From Shinella zoogloeoides (lineage in GTDB: Bacteria > Pseudomonadota > Alphaproteobacteria > Rhizobiales > Rhizobiaceae), in the NCBI RefSeq assembly GCF_030733845.1, contig NZ_CP132311.1:3041501-3105500 (forward strand): 64,000 nt of DNA. The letters run 5' to 3'. The position numbers and the translations under genes are program-made. Positions 52,587 to 64,000 of this stretch are shown here, one piece after another (position 1 is the first letter of the stretch; the number at the start of each line of letters is the position of its first letter). The notes beneath the pieces are model-generated. The model saw only the letters and a program-made list of their open reading frames with translations. It ran no database searches and was not told the origin of the DNA.

Positions 52587-54386
52587 CTATTTCCGGTGAT
52601 GAACCGGTTGGAGGCCGTAGACCGGCGTGGGGAGGCCTTCCAGGCGCGCCTTCAACTGGAGCGACAGATACTGCGAATAGTGGCGTGACTGATGCAGGTT
52701 GCCGCCGTGGAACCACAGGGCTTCCTGCTGCGTCGGCTTCCACATATTGCGCTGCTCGCCCTCCCAGGGACCCGGATCCTTCGGCGTATCGGAGCCGAGG
52801 CCCCAGACCTTGCCGACCCTATCGGCCGTTTCCTGGTCGATGAGGTCGGCGACCCAGCCGTTCATCGAGCCGTAGCCTGTCGCGTAGACGATGACGTCGG
52901 CGGGGATCTCCCGGCCGCCGGAGAGCTTTACCGAATTCTCCGTGATCTCCTCGACCTGGCCGGCGGCGAGCTTGACCTTGCCGTCGATGATGAGCTGCGA
53001 GGCGCCGATATCGATGTAGTAGCCGGAGCCGCGGCGCAGATACTTCATGAAGAGGCCGGAGCCATCCGCGCCCCAGTCGAGCTGGAAGCCGGCTTTTTCC
53101 AGCGCCGCATAGAAGTCCGCGTCGCGCTCGCGCATCTTGTCGTAGAGCGGGATCTGGAACTCGTGCATGATCCGGTAGGGCAGCGAGGCGAAGATGAGGT
53201 CGGCCTTGGCCGTCGTCACGCCGTTCGCCAGCGCCTGTTCCGAATAGAGCGAGCCGAGCCCGATATCCATCAGCGTGTCGGACCTGACGATATGGGTCGT
53301 CGAACGTTGGATCATGGTGACGTCGACGCCGGCTTCATGAAGCGCGGCGCAGATGTCGTGCGCCGAGTTGTTCGAGCCGACGACGACAACCTTCTTGCCC
53401 TTGTAGCCGTCCGGTCCCGGATGCTGCGAGGAATGGTACTGCTCACCCTTGAAGCGCTCGCGGCCCTTGAAGTCCGGAATGTTCGCCTTGCCGGACATGC
53501 CGGTCGCGAAGACGAGCTGTTTCGGGCGGAGCACGACCTCCTCGCCGTCGCGATCGACGACGATGGTCCACTCCTTCGTCGCCTCGTCCCATTTGGCGGA
53601 TTTCGCGGTGGAGCGGGTCCAGTAGTTCAGCTCCATGACCTTCGTGTAGAATTCCAGCCAGTCGCCGATCTTGTCCTTCGGTGCGAAGACCGGCCAGTTC
53701 TTCGGAAAATCGATATAGGGCAGATGGTCGTACCAGACGGGATCGTGCAGGCAGAGCGACTTGTAGCGCTTGCGCCAGCTATCGCCCGGCCGGTCGTTCT
53801 TTTCGAGGATGATGGTCGGCACGCCGAGCTGGCGCAACCGGGCGCCGAGCGCGATGCCGCCCTGCCCGCCGCCGATGATGACGACATAGGGCTGCTTCTC
53901 GTAGCCGAGCGTGCGCTCCTCTTCTTCGCGCTCCTCCTTCCAGGTCTTCGCGCCGAGATTCTGTCCATGCTTTGCGCCGAGCGGGCGGGTGAAGCCGGAT
54001 TTCTCCTCGTGGCCCTTGAGTTCCGAAAGCACGGTCAACAGCGTCCAGATCAGTCCGTTCTTGAAGCGCACGAGGCCATAACCGCGCCCGGTCGCCGTCT
54101 CGAAGGTGATCCAGCTTTCCAGCACGCCGTCAGCCTCGCTCGCCTCCTCGCCGGCCGCGACGGACCAGTTGGAGGGCTTGGCCGTCGAAAGCTGCGCCTT
54201 CAGCATGTCGCGGACCTGATCGCGGCCCTCGACGGTCTTGATGTTCCAGGTAATGGCGACGAGGTCGCGCCAGTAGCATTCCCCGGCGAAGAGGTTTGCA
54301 GCATCGTCTATGTTTCCGGCTTCAAGGGCGGCGCCGAACGTGTCGAGAAGCGCCTGGACGCGGGTGGTGGGGGTCTTGTCGAGCAT
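52587..54386 (-). CDS. Flavin-containing monooxygenase with N-terminal NTF2-like domain
   Basis: The 599-residue protein starts at ATG 54386 with AGGAGGAG. Residues ~10-125 form an NTF2/SnoaL-like domain and ~165-599 a class B flavin monooxygenase. FAD motif GGGQGG is at 172-177, the FMO fingerprint FKGREXFKGEXXHSS region is at ~306-320, the NADPH motif VVGSNNSAHD at 336-345 and ATGYGSMNGW follows later. Members oxygenate ketones, amines or sulfides. It lies behind a sigma-54 promoter and an AcoR-type activator, so expression is likely tightly inducible. Substrate unknown. Confidence 0.85.
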   Translation of the reverse strand: MLDKTPTTRVQALLDTFGAALEAGNIDDAANLFAGECYWRDLVAITWNIKTVEGRDQVRDMLKAQLSTAKPSNWSVAAGEEASEADGVLESWITFETATGRGYGLVRFKNGLIWTLLTVLSELKGHEEKSGFTRPLGAKHGQNLGAKTWKEEREEEERTLGYEKQPYVVIIGGGQGGIALGARLRQLGVPTIILEKNDRPGDSWRKRYKSLCLHDPVWYDHLPYIDFPKNWPVFAPKDKIGDWLEFYTKVMELNYWTRSTAKSAKWDEATKEWTIVVDRDGEEVVLRPKQLVFATGMSGKANIPDFKGRERFKGEQYHSSQHPGPDGYKGKKVVVVGSNNSAHDICAALHEAGVDVTMIQRSTTHIVRSDTLMDIGLGSLYSEQALANGVTTAKADLIFASLPYRIMHEFQIPLYDKMRERDADFYAALEKAGFQLDWGADGSGLFMKYLRRGSGYYIDIGASQLIIDGKVKLAAGQVEEITENSVKLSGGREIPADVIVYATGYGSMNGWVADLIDQETADRVGKVWGLGSDTPKDPGPWEGEQRNMWKPTQQEALWFHGGNLHQSRHYSQYLSLQLKARLEGLPTPVYGLQPVHHRK

Positions 54387-54420
54387 GGTTTCTCCTCCTG
54401 CTATCTCCCGGCAGGAAAGC

Positions 54421-54437
54421 AGCAAGCGGCGTGCCAG
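54421..54437 (-). promoter_or_regulatory. Sigma-54 promoter (-24/-12) of the flavin monooxygenase
   Basis: The - strand reads CTGGCACGCCGCTTGCT, matching every defined position of YTGGCACG-N4-TTGCW. It lies 35 bases upstream of the monooxygenase ATG and directly downstream of a sigma-54 activator gene. Confidence 0.88.
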
Positions 54438-54498
54438 ATTGGCCTTCTTGTTATTTATCAAATACTTATGATAGGGGAGATGCCGTTGCGCAAGCGAA

Positions 54499-54528
54499 TG
54501 CAACAGGTGGCGTGCAACAGGTGTTGCA
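54499..54528. promoter_or_regulatory. Activator binding site (UAS) for the sigma-54 regulator
   Basis: TGCAACA-GG-TGTTGCA (54513-54528) is a perfect inverted repeat, and the half TGCAACAGGTG is repeated 14 bases away at 54499-54509. It lies about 62-91 bases upstream of the -24 box, the usual place for an enhancer site, and touches the regulator's 3' end. Confidence 0.7.
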
Positions 54529-54537
54529 GGTGCCGCG

Positions 54538-56406
<1,869 letters not shown>

Positions 56407-56473
56407 CCAGACATCCTCCCGCGCGCATCGTCGCACAGGACGCGCCGTCCGACAATCGCTTTGCGCTCAGCCC

Positions 56474-57952
56474 TTAGTCGGCCTTCCAGTGCGGATAGGT
56501 CGGCGGGAACATGGTTTCCAGAGCAGGATGACCCCAGGTGCGCTCGGGATATTTCGCGACAAGCCCGTCGAACTGCGCCTGCGCCTCTCTGCGGGCCGCC
56601 TTGATGTCAATGCCGGCCACCTCGCCGTCGCGCATGGAAAGCCGCCCGTCGACGAAGACGGCGCGCGTCACCCGGCCGCTCGCGCCGAAGATCAGCGACT
56701 GGACCGGATCGACGGTCGGTGCGAAGCGCGGATCGGAAAGGTCGAAGATGGCGATGTCGGCTTTCGAGCCCGGTTGCAGGCGGCCGATATCCGTGCGGCC
56801 GAGCGCATCGGCGCCGCCGAGCGTGGCGGCATCGAAGACTTCGGCCGTCGACAGCCCCTCCTCGCCCGCGGCGATGCGGCCGGTCATCAAGGCGACGGCC
56901 ATGTTCAGCACCATGTCCGGCGGCGTCGTATCCGTACCCATGCCGATGCGGATGCCGAGATCGCGGCAGCGGCGGAAGGAATTGAGATATTCGCCGCCGC
57001 GGGCATAGACCAGCGGGCAATGGGCGATGGTCACGCCATGTTTTGCGTAGAGGTCGAGGTCTTCCGGCTCGGCCTGCACGGCATGCGGCGCGATCAGCCG
57101 TTCGTTGAGCAGGCCGTGGCTGGCCATCCATTGCGGCGCGGTCGTGCCGTGCAGGCGGGCAACGGTCTGCCGCTCCATCTTGCCCTGCGCCATGTGCAGG
57201 CGCACCGGCAGGCCCATTTCGGCCGATGCCGCCATGGTGCGCTGGAGAAGGGCGAGCGTCGAGGTCTCCACCCGGTCGGGCGCGAGCATGCCCTGCACCA
57301 GCCCCTCGTGGCGGCCGGCGATGCGGCCGGCAAAAGCGATGGCGTCCTGCAGCCCCTTGAGGCCGCGGGCCTCGTCGAAGACCGGCTCCAATTGGCCCGG
57401 TGCCTCGCAGACCATGCCACCGGAGCGATAGGCCGGGCCGAGCCAGACGCGCAGGCCAAGATCGCCCGCGGCATCCGCCGCGCCCTCGAATTCGGCGACG
57501 GTTTCCGCCCATTCGCGATAGAACAGCGACGCGATGGGCAGCGCGGAGGTGATGCCGTTCAAAAGCAGCTGGGCGAAGGCGAAGCGCTTCTGGAAGATGA
57601 GCTGCTCCGGCGTGTACATCTCGTAGGGGCCGCGATCGACATAACTGCGCGGCCAGACGCGGCCCGTCGCCCAGCCGGGACCGTAGTCGATGGTGAGCAC
57701 GGTGGTGTCGAGGTCCGAGAGCGCATCGAGATCGACGAAGCCGGGCGAGACCAGCATGTCGCCAAGCTCGATGCGGCGCGCCACCTCGCCGGGAAAGCGC
57801 GGGCCGACATAGATGACCTCCCGCCCCTCGATGACGATTTCGCCGTCGGTGAGCAGCCGGTGGCGACCGTTTTCATGGGCGACGATCCAGCGGGCGGAAA
57901 GTGTGGTGCGGCCTTCCGGGCGGCGGCCGAGGGCGAGGTCTGCAAGGGTCAT
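56474..57952 (-). CDS. Amidohydrolase (ATZ/TRZ-like) lacking the HxH metal motif
   Basis: A 492-residue protein with the amidohydrolase layout; ATG 57952 was taken, with in-frame ATG 57964 as an alternative. The usual GFVD-x-HxH metal site reads GFVDLDALSDLD, so the two histidines are replaced by D76 and L78. Later features remain: LHMAQGK, APHAVQAEP, IAHCPLVYA and GTDTTPPDM. A mononuclear site or a non-hydrolytic role is possible. It is downstream of a second, canonical amidohydrolase in the same direction, probably in one operon with the peptide-type importer. Confidence 0.8.
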   Translation of the reverse strand: MTLADLALGRRPEGRTTLSARWIVAHENGRHRLLTDGEIVIEGREVIYVGPRFPGEVARRIELGDMLVSPGFVDLDALSDLDTTVLTIDYGPGWATGRVWPRSYVDRGPYEMYTPEQLIFQKRFAFAQLLLNGITSALPIASLFYREWAETVAEFEGAADAAGDLGLRVWLGPAYRSGGMVCEAPGQLEPVFDEARGLKGLQDAIAFAGRIAGRHEGLVQGMLAPDRVETSTLALLQRTMAASAEMGLPVRLHMAQGKMERQTVARLHGTTAPQWMASHGLLNERLIAPHAVQAEPEDLDLYAKHGVTIAHCPLVYARGGEYLNSFRRCRDLGIRIGMGTDTTPPDMVLNMAVALMTGRIAAGEEGLSTAEVFDAATLGGADALGRTDIGRLQPGSKADIAIFDLSDPRFAPTVDPVQSLIFGASGRVTRAVFVDGRLSMRDGEVAGIDIKAARREAQAQFDGLVAKYPERTWGHPALETMFPPTYPHWKAD

Positions 57953-57985
57953 GGCTCTATCCATTCTTGGCAATCGGATGTCGGT

Positions 57986-59428
57986 CTATTCGATGAGGTC
58001 GAGGTCGCGGCTGTGGCCCCAGAACATGCGCGGCGTTTCCAGCGCGTAGCGCAGGCCAAGCCGGTCGATCATCAGGTCCGCCTCGCGCTGGGCGGCGTCC
58101 AGCACCGCATCCTGGTTGACATGAAGCGGCGTGCGATCGCGCATCAGCACCTTGCCGCCGACGAGCACGGTATGCACGTCGTTGCCGTTGGCGAAACAGG
58201 TGACGCGGAACTCCGGCATATGCGCCGGGTAGAGATGCGGCCGGCGCAGGTCGACGAGGATGACATCGGCCTTCTTGCCCGGCTCCAGCGAGCCGATCTC
58301 GGCATCGAGGCCAAGCACCCGGGCGGCGTCGATGGTGCACATTTCCAGCGCCTTGCCGGGCGGCAGCCAGCTCGGATCGTGGAAATGGGTGCGGTGGTAG
58401 TGCATGCATTGCTGCATGTGGCGGAACATGTCGGCCGAGCGGTCCGGGGCGGTCGCATCCGAACCGATGACGACGGTGACGCCGGCATCGATGAGCTCCG
58501 TCACCGGGCAGCGCGCGAGAATGGCGGCGACGGCGCTCGGATTGTGCACGATGGTCGTGCCGGTCTCCGCGCAGATCGCGATCTCATCCTCGTCCAGCCC
58601 CGTCGCGTGGGAGAGCAGCGTGCGCGGGCCGAGAATGCCGATCTCATGCGCGATGCGCACGCTGCCGCGGCTATGGCCGTCCTGCGTGAAGACCAAGTCG
58701 CGCTCCTCGGCGAACTGCTTGATCGCGCGCGACTGGGCGACGGCCTCTTCCGCACCAGCGGCCTCCCGATAGCCGCGATGCAGCGTCGGCGTCAGCAGGG
58801 CGACATGCAGCCGGCCGTCATGGCTGGCGTGCCAGCGGTCGATCAGCGTCCTGCAGGTGGCGAACTGCTGCTCGAAGGTGACAGGATAATCGGTGCGTGT
58901 CTCGCCGTTCCAGCGGGCATAGGTCAGCGGATGCGGTGGGCGCGTGGTGCCGACGGCGACCACCGAGCGGGTGCCGATGCCGAGCACGCCTTCCATATGC
59001 GCATCGCCATAGACGGGCTCGTCGGTACGCATGACGGAATCGCCGCCGCCGAGCAGCGAAACCCCCGTCGTGACGCCGAAGCGCAGCCGCTCCAGCGCGG
59101 CAAGCTGCGCCTCGGCAAACCAGAAGTCCGGCGTGGAGCCGACCGTATAGGCGCCGCGGCAGGCCTGATACCAGGGATCGCTCTTGCCGCCGCCGAGCGT
59201 CTTGATCAGACCATGGCCGGCATGGGCGTGGGCATCGACGAAGCCGGGCATGATCGCCATCCCGCGCGCGTCGATCACTTCGCCCGCCGGATGGGCCGCT
59301 TCCACCTCCGCTGTCGGTCCTACGGCGACGATCCGCTCGCCGGTGATGGCCACCGCCCCGTCGGCGATGATCCGGCGCGCCGGGTCGATGGCGATGACGG
59401 TGCCGTTCTTGATGAGGATGTCGGCCAT
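57986..59428 (-). CDS. Amidohydrolase (ATZ/TRZ/deaminase-like)
   Basis: A 480-residue cytosolic metal-dependent hydrolase starting at ATG 59428. The metal pair H67/H69 is in PGFVDAHAHAGHG, with later ligand candidates in TQDGHSRGS, LLSHATGLDED and IGSDATAPDRS. The small domain beta strands at both ends are typical. Such enzymes deaminate or dechlorinate heterocycles or hydrolyse amides. It is 22 bases after the ABC ATPase gene and 33 bases before the HxH-less partner, indicating cotranscription with the peptide-type importer. Confidence 0.85.
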   Translation of the reverse strand: MADILIKNGTVIAIDPARRIIADGAVAITGERIVAVGPTAEVEAAHPAGEVIDARGMAIMPGFVDAHAHAGHGLIKTLGGGKSDPWYQACRGAYTVGSTPDFWFAEAQLAALERLRFGVTTGVSLLGGGDSVMRTDEPVYGDAHMEGVLGIGTRSVVAVGTTRPPHPLTYARWNGETRTDYPVTFEQQFATCRTLIDRWHASHDGRLHVALLTPTLHRGYREAAGAEEAVAQSRAIKQFAEERDLVFTQDGHSRGSVRIAHEIGILGPRTLLSHATGLDEDEIAICAETGTTIVHNPSAVAAILARCPVTELIDAGVTVVIGSDATAPDRSADMFRHMQQCMHYHRTHFHDPSWLPPGKALEMCTIDAARVLGLDAEIGSLEPGKKADVILVDLRRPHLYPAHMPEFRVTCFANGNDVHTVLVGGKVLMRDRTPLHVNQDAVLDAAQREADLMIDRLGLRYALETPRMFWGHSRDLDLIE

Positions 59429-59450
59429 GCGGGGTCTCCGGTCTGTCAGG

Positions 59451-61163
<1,713 letters not shown>

Positions 61164-61164
61164 C

Positions 61165-62061
61165 TCAGCGGGCCATCAGTTTCGGGTTGAAGCGGTCGCG
61201 CAGATAGTCGCCGATCACGTTGACGGCGAGCACGAGGACGACCAGCACTGCCGCCGGCATGACGGCGATCCACCAGAGGCCGGAGAACAGGAACTGGTTG
61301 CCGATGCGGATCAGCGTGCCGAGCGAGGGATAGGTCGGCGGCATGCCGGCGCCGAGGAAGGAGAGCGTCGCTTCCGTCAGGATCGCGCCGGCAAGGTTGA
61401 TGGTGGCGATGACCATGACCGAGCTCATGACGTTCGGCAGGATATGCCGGCCCATGATGCGGCCGGAGGGCAGGCCGATCACCTTGGCGGCGCGCACATA
61501 GTCGCGCGCGACCTCCACCATGGTCGAGGCGCGCACGGTGCGGGCATATTGCACCCATTCATTGACGGCGATGGAGAAGATGAGGACCAGCGGCGCCCAG
61601 GTGAGCATCGTGTCGGCGCTGAGCTGCGCGCGGGCAATGCCGCTGATCAGCAAGGCGACGAGGATGGTCGGGAAGCTGACGAGCACGTCGGCGATGCGCA
61701 TGACGATGCCATCGACAAGGCCGCCGAAGAAGCCGGCGACGAGGCCGAGCACGACGCCGAGCGCGGCGGCGAAGAGCACCGCGCCGAGGCCGATGACGAC
61801 GGAGATGCGCAGGCCGAACAGGATGACCGAGACGAGGTCGCGGCCCTGGTTGTCGGTGCCGAGCAGGAAGCGCGGGTCGCCGCCCTCCATGAAGGCCGGC
61901 GGGATTTCCATGTCGATCAGCGAAAAGGAAGAGACGTCGCGCGGGTCCATCGGCGCGATCAGCGGCGCGAAGACGACGAGCACGAGCATGATGGCGAGCA
62001 CCAGGCCGGCGATCATCACGGAAACCGGCGGAAGCCGGCGCATCAGGGATTGCGTGGCCAT
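61165..62061 (-). CDS. ABC importer permease, DppC type
   Basis: A 298-residue permease with an N-terminal helix (VSVMIAGLVLAIMLVLVVFAPLI, by position ~13-35), then the GTDNQGRDLVSVILFG motif (~67-82) and the EAA loop VRAAKVIGLPSGRIMGRHILPN (~188-209), typical of DppC/OppC. Start and upstream stop overlap (TAATG). It precedes the fused ATPase gene. Confidence 0.9.
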   Translation of the reverse strand: MATQSLMRRLPPVSVMIAGLVLAIMLVLVVFAPLIAPMDPRDVSSFSLIDMEIPPAFMEGGDPRFLLGTDNQGRDLVSVILFGLRISVVIGLGAVLFAAALGVVLGLVAGFFGGLVDGIVMRIADVLVSFPTILVALLISGIARAQLSADTMLTWAPLVLIFSIAVNEWVQYARTVRASTMVEVARDYVRAAKVIGLPSGRIMGRHILPNVMSSVMVIATINLAGAILTEATLSFLGAGMPPTYPSLGTLIRIGNQFLFSGLWWIAVMPAAVLVVLVLAVNVIGDYLRDRFNPKLMAR

Positions 62062-63026
62062 TATCGTGTCCTCAGACGGGGATCGATGAAAGTGTAGAGA
62101 ATGTCGACGATCATGTTGATCATGACGAAGAGGAAGCCGACGAAGAGCAGATAGGCGGCCAGCACCGGCACGTCGGGATAGCCGACGGCATTGGTGAACA
62201 GCAGGCCCATGCCCGGCCACTGGAACACCGTCTCGGTGACGATGGCGAACGCGATGAGCTGGCCGATCTGCAGGCCGGTGACGGTGACGACCGGCATCAG
62301 CGCATTGCGCAGCGCCAGCCGCCCGTAGATATAGCGGCGCGGCAGGCCGCGGGCGAAGGCGAAGCGGATATAATCCGACGACAGCACGTCGATCATCTCC
62401 GAGCGCACGAGCCGCATGATCAGGGTGAGCTGGAACAGCGCCAGCGTGATGGACGGCAGGATCAGCGATTTCAGGCCGGAGAGCGTCAGGAAGCCCGTTT
62501 GCCAGAAGCCGAGATCGACCAGGTCACCGCGCCCCGACGAGGGCAGCCAGCGCAAGTTGACCGCGAAGACGAGGATCAGCAGCAGGCCGGTGACGAAGGT
62601 GGGTATGGAAATGCCGATGAGCGTCGTCGCCTGGGTGAGGCGCGAGAGGAAGGAGTTCGGCTTGAGCGCGCAGAGCACGCCGAGCGGAATGCCGACGGCG
62701 AGCGCCAGGACGGTGGCGACGATGACCAGCTCGAGCGTAGCCGGAAGACGGCTCATGAGCAGGCTGACCACCGGCTGCTGATAGCGGAAGCTCGTGCCGA
62801 GATCGCCCGTCACGACGTTGCCGACGAAATCGACGAACTGCGTCAGGATCGGCTTGTCGAGGCCGAGCGCCACGCGCAGCGCATCCTTTTCCGCCTGCGT
62901 CGCGCCTTCGCGCACCATGGAGGCGATGGGATCGCCGACGAAGCGGAACATGACGAAGGCGATGGCCGTCACCGCGATCATCACGAGGATGGCCTGAAGC
63001 AGCCGCACCGAGAAAAGTCTGAGCAT
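62061..63026 (-). CDS. ABC importer permease, DppB type
   Basis: A 321-residue permease with about six membrane segments. The first helix is VRLLQAILVMIAVTAIAFVMFRFV (by position), followed by LPATLELVIVATVLALAVGIPLG and the EAA region YIRFAFARGLPRRYIYGRLALRNALMP, all DppB-like. It lies after the binding-protein gene and its hairpin and before the DppC-type gene, with a one-base overlap. Confidence 0.9.
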   Translation of the reverse strand: MLRLFSVRLLQAILVMIAVTAIAFVMFRFVGDPIASMVREGATQAEKDALRVALGLDKPILTQFVDFVGNVVTGDLGTSFRYQQPVVSLLMSRLPATLELVIVATVLALAVGIPLGVLCALKPNSFLSRLTQATTLIGISIPTFVTGLLLILVFAVNLRWLPSSGRGDLVDLGFWQTGFLTLSGLKSLILPSITLALFQLTLIMRLVRSEMIDVLSSDYIRFAFARGLPRRYIYGRLALRNALMPVVTVTGLQIGQLIAFAIVTETVFQWPGMGLLFTNAVGYPDVPVLAAYLLFVGFLFVMINMIVDILYTFIDPRLRTR

Positions 63027-63111
63027 CGGAATAGTCCTTGCGCGGGAGATCGAGCCCGAAGGGGCGGAAACCGGGCCGTTGCGCTCCCGCGTTCTCCTCG
63101 CCGTCGAGGGT

Positions 63112-63137
63112 CGGGGCCGGTTTGCCAGGCGGCCCCG
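63112..63137 (-). terminator. Hairpin after the peptide-binding protein gene
   Basis: CGGGGCCG (63112-63119) and CGGCCCCG (63130-63137) form an eight-pair stem with a ten-base loop in the 153-bp gap between the binding-protein stop and the DppB-type gene. No T-run follows on the - strand; partial termination or mRNA protection is likely. Confidence 0.5.
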
Positions 63138-63179
63138 GCCTGCTTTCGCCTGCCGGGACCGCCGCTCGGGAGAAACCCG

Positions 63180-64000
63180 TTACTGGTTGACCTTCGCGAA
63201 CCAGGGACGAACGTATTCGTCCGGGAACTGCGGAATATCGACCTTGTTGCTCATCGCCCAGGCGACCGGCTGCTGGTGCAGCGGAATGAACAGCGCCTCG
63301 TCATGGGTGATGCGGAAGGCTTCCTTCAGCATGTCGACGCGCTTGGCCTCGTCGAGCTCGACCGCCGCCGAGCGGGCGAGCGCATCGATGCGCGGATCGG
63401 ACAGGCCGTTCGGGTTGCTGCCGCCATAGGTGCCGTCATTGGTGGCGAGCAGCGCCTGGAGCACGCTGAAGCCATCCATCGGCGGCAGCGAGGCCCAGCC
63501 GAGCATGTAGACGTCGAGTTCGCCATTATCCATGCGCGGGAAATAGGTCGTCTTGCTTTCGACGCCGAGATCGACCTGAACGCCGATCTTCGCCCACATG
63601 GAGGAGATCGCAAGGCAGATCTGCTCGTCGGCGATGTAGCGGTCGTTCGAGCAGGAAAGGCCCGTCTTGAAGCCGTCGGGATAGCCGGCTTCCGCCAGCA
63701 GCGCCTTCGCCTTGTCGATATCGTAATCCAGCGGCACGTCGATCGCGTCGTCATGGCCGGTGACGGCAGGGGCGACCAGCATGGCCGCGACGCGCGACTT
63801 GCCGCGCATCAGCCGTTTCTGGATCGTGTTGAGGTCGATGGCGTGCCAGAGCGCCTGGCGCACCTTCACGTTCAGCATCGGATTGGCGACGCCGGGAGCC
63901 GCGTGCAGTTCCTTCTTGAAGTTGAGCGCCAGCATGATCGTGCGCAGCGACGGGTTTTCGACGACCTTCAGCCCGTCGGTGGAAGCGATGCGGTCGACGT
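63180..64000 (-). CDS. Peptide/solute-binding protein family 5 (partial, N-terminus beyond right edge)
   Basis: The frame stays open to the window end, so the visible 273 residues are the C-terminal part of a longer protein. PMLNVKVRQALWHAIDLNTIQ and AKALLAEAGYPDGFK are standard family-5 binding-protein (DppA/OppA) elements, and it ends with VRPWFAKVNQ. It is the probable first gene of the dpp-like operon, encoding the periplasmic receptor. The signal peptide lies outside the window. Confidence 0.88.
   Translation of the reverse strand, partial: VDRIASTDGLKVVENPSLRTIMLALNFKKELHAAPGVANPMLNVKVRQALWHAIDLNTIQKRLMRGKSRVAAMLVAPAVTGHDDAIDVPLDYDIDKAKALLAEAGYPDGFKTGLSCSNDRYIADEQICLAISSMWAKIGVQVDLGVESKTTYFPRMDNGELDVYMLGWASLPPMDGFSVLQALLATNDGTYGGSNPNGLSDPRIDALARSAAVELDEAKRVDMLKEAFRITHDEALFIPLHQQPVAWAMSNKVDIPQFPDEYVRPWFAKVNQ

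Overview
The window is GC-rich, gene-dense chromosomal or megaplasmid DNA of an alphaproteobacterium, most likely a Rhizobiaceae member (Shinella, Ensifer or Rhizobium-like). The case rests on several things: DUF982 and DUF2934 stress genes, repeated EcfG-type GGAAC-N17-GTT promoter elements, a TreY/TreZ trehalose locus, many ABC importers for amines, amides and peptides, GntR/FCD regulators, and a pseudoazurin behind an FNR/FixK box. I see no rRNA, tRNA, CRISPR array, insertion sequence, phage gene or replication origin. The region reads as a mosaic of catabolic and stress operons, each with its own regulator.

Left part (1-9.8 kb): a homoprotocatechuate (4-hydroxyphenylacetate meta-cleavage) operon, hpaE-hpaD-aromatic amino acid decarboxylase-FAH isomerase/decarboxylase-hpaH-hpaI. 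The MarR repressor hpaR meets it tail to tail. A second FAH-family hydrolase and a YtcJ-type amidohydrolase lie beyond it. The decarboxylase suggests that tyrosine or DOPA is fed into the ring-cleavage route through the amine.

9.8-16.2 kb: a polyamine-type ABC importer (ATPase, two permeases, binding protein), an amidase, and a pseudoazurin with a near-consensus FNR-type box. 16.2-23.4 kb: a cation diffusion facilitator, an ankyrin-repeat exported protein, allE (ureidoglycine aminohydrolase), a CynX/NimT-like MFS exporter with a divergent LysR regulator, then an SDR and matB (malonyl-CoA synthetase).

23.4-33.6 kb: a general-stress island. A small basic protein, CBS-pair protein, DUF982, DUF2934 and PfpI/DJ-1 protein form one operon. 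A topoisomerase IB sits behind glgX on the other strand, and treZ, a second CBS-pair protein and treY follow. Four promoter elements with an identical 17-nt spacer precede the small-protein operon, treZ (symmetrical, also facing glgX), the CBS gene and treY. Together they suggest control by an EcfG/RpoE2 sigma factor and trehalose production from glycogen under stress.

33.6-40.8 kb: a branched-chain-amino-acid-type ABC importer (binding protein, two permeases, two ATPases) with a hydantoin/allantoin-type racemase, bracketed by two GntR/FCD regulators. 40.8-47.7 kb: the sulfate importer sbp-cysT-cysW-cysA, and a divergent pair of an FAD/NAD(P) oxidoreductase and an SfnB-like acyl-CoA-dehydrogenase-family protein. 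A shared 15-bp motif links this pair to the sbp promoter and points to a sulfur-starvation regulon.

47.9-52.5 kb: an Asp/Glu/hydantoin racemase homologue lacking both catalytic cysteines, an MFS transporter, a divergent RpiR regulator with a palindromic operator candidate between them, and a lone glycosyltransferase. 52.6-56.4 kb: an AcoR-type sigma-54 activator followed by an NTF2-flavin monooxygenase fusion that has a consensus-matching -24/-12 promoter and palindromic activator sites. 56.5-64 kb: two neighbouring amidohydrolases (one without the metal-binding HxH) and a dipeptide-type ABC importer whose binding-protein gene runs off the right edge.
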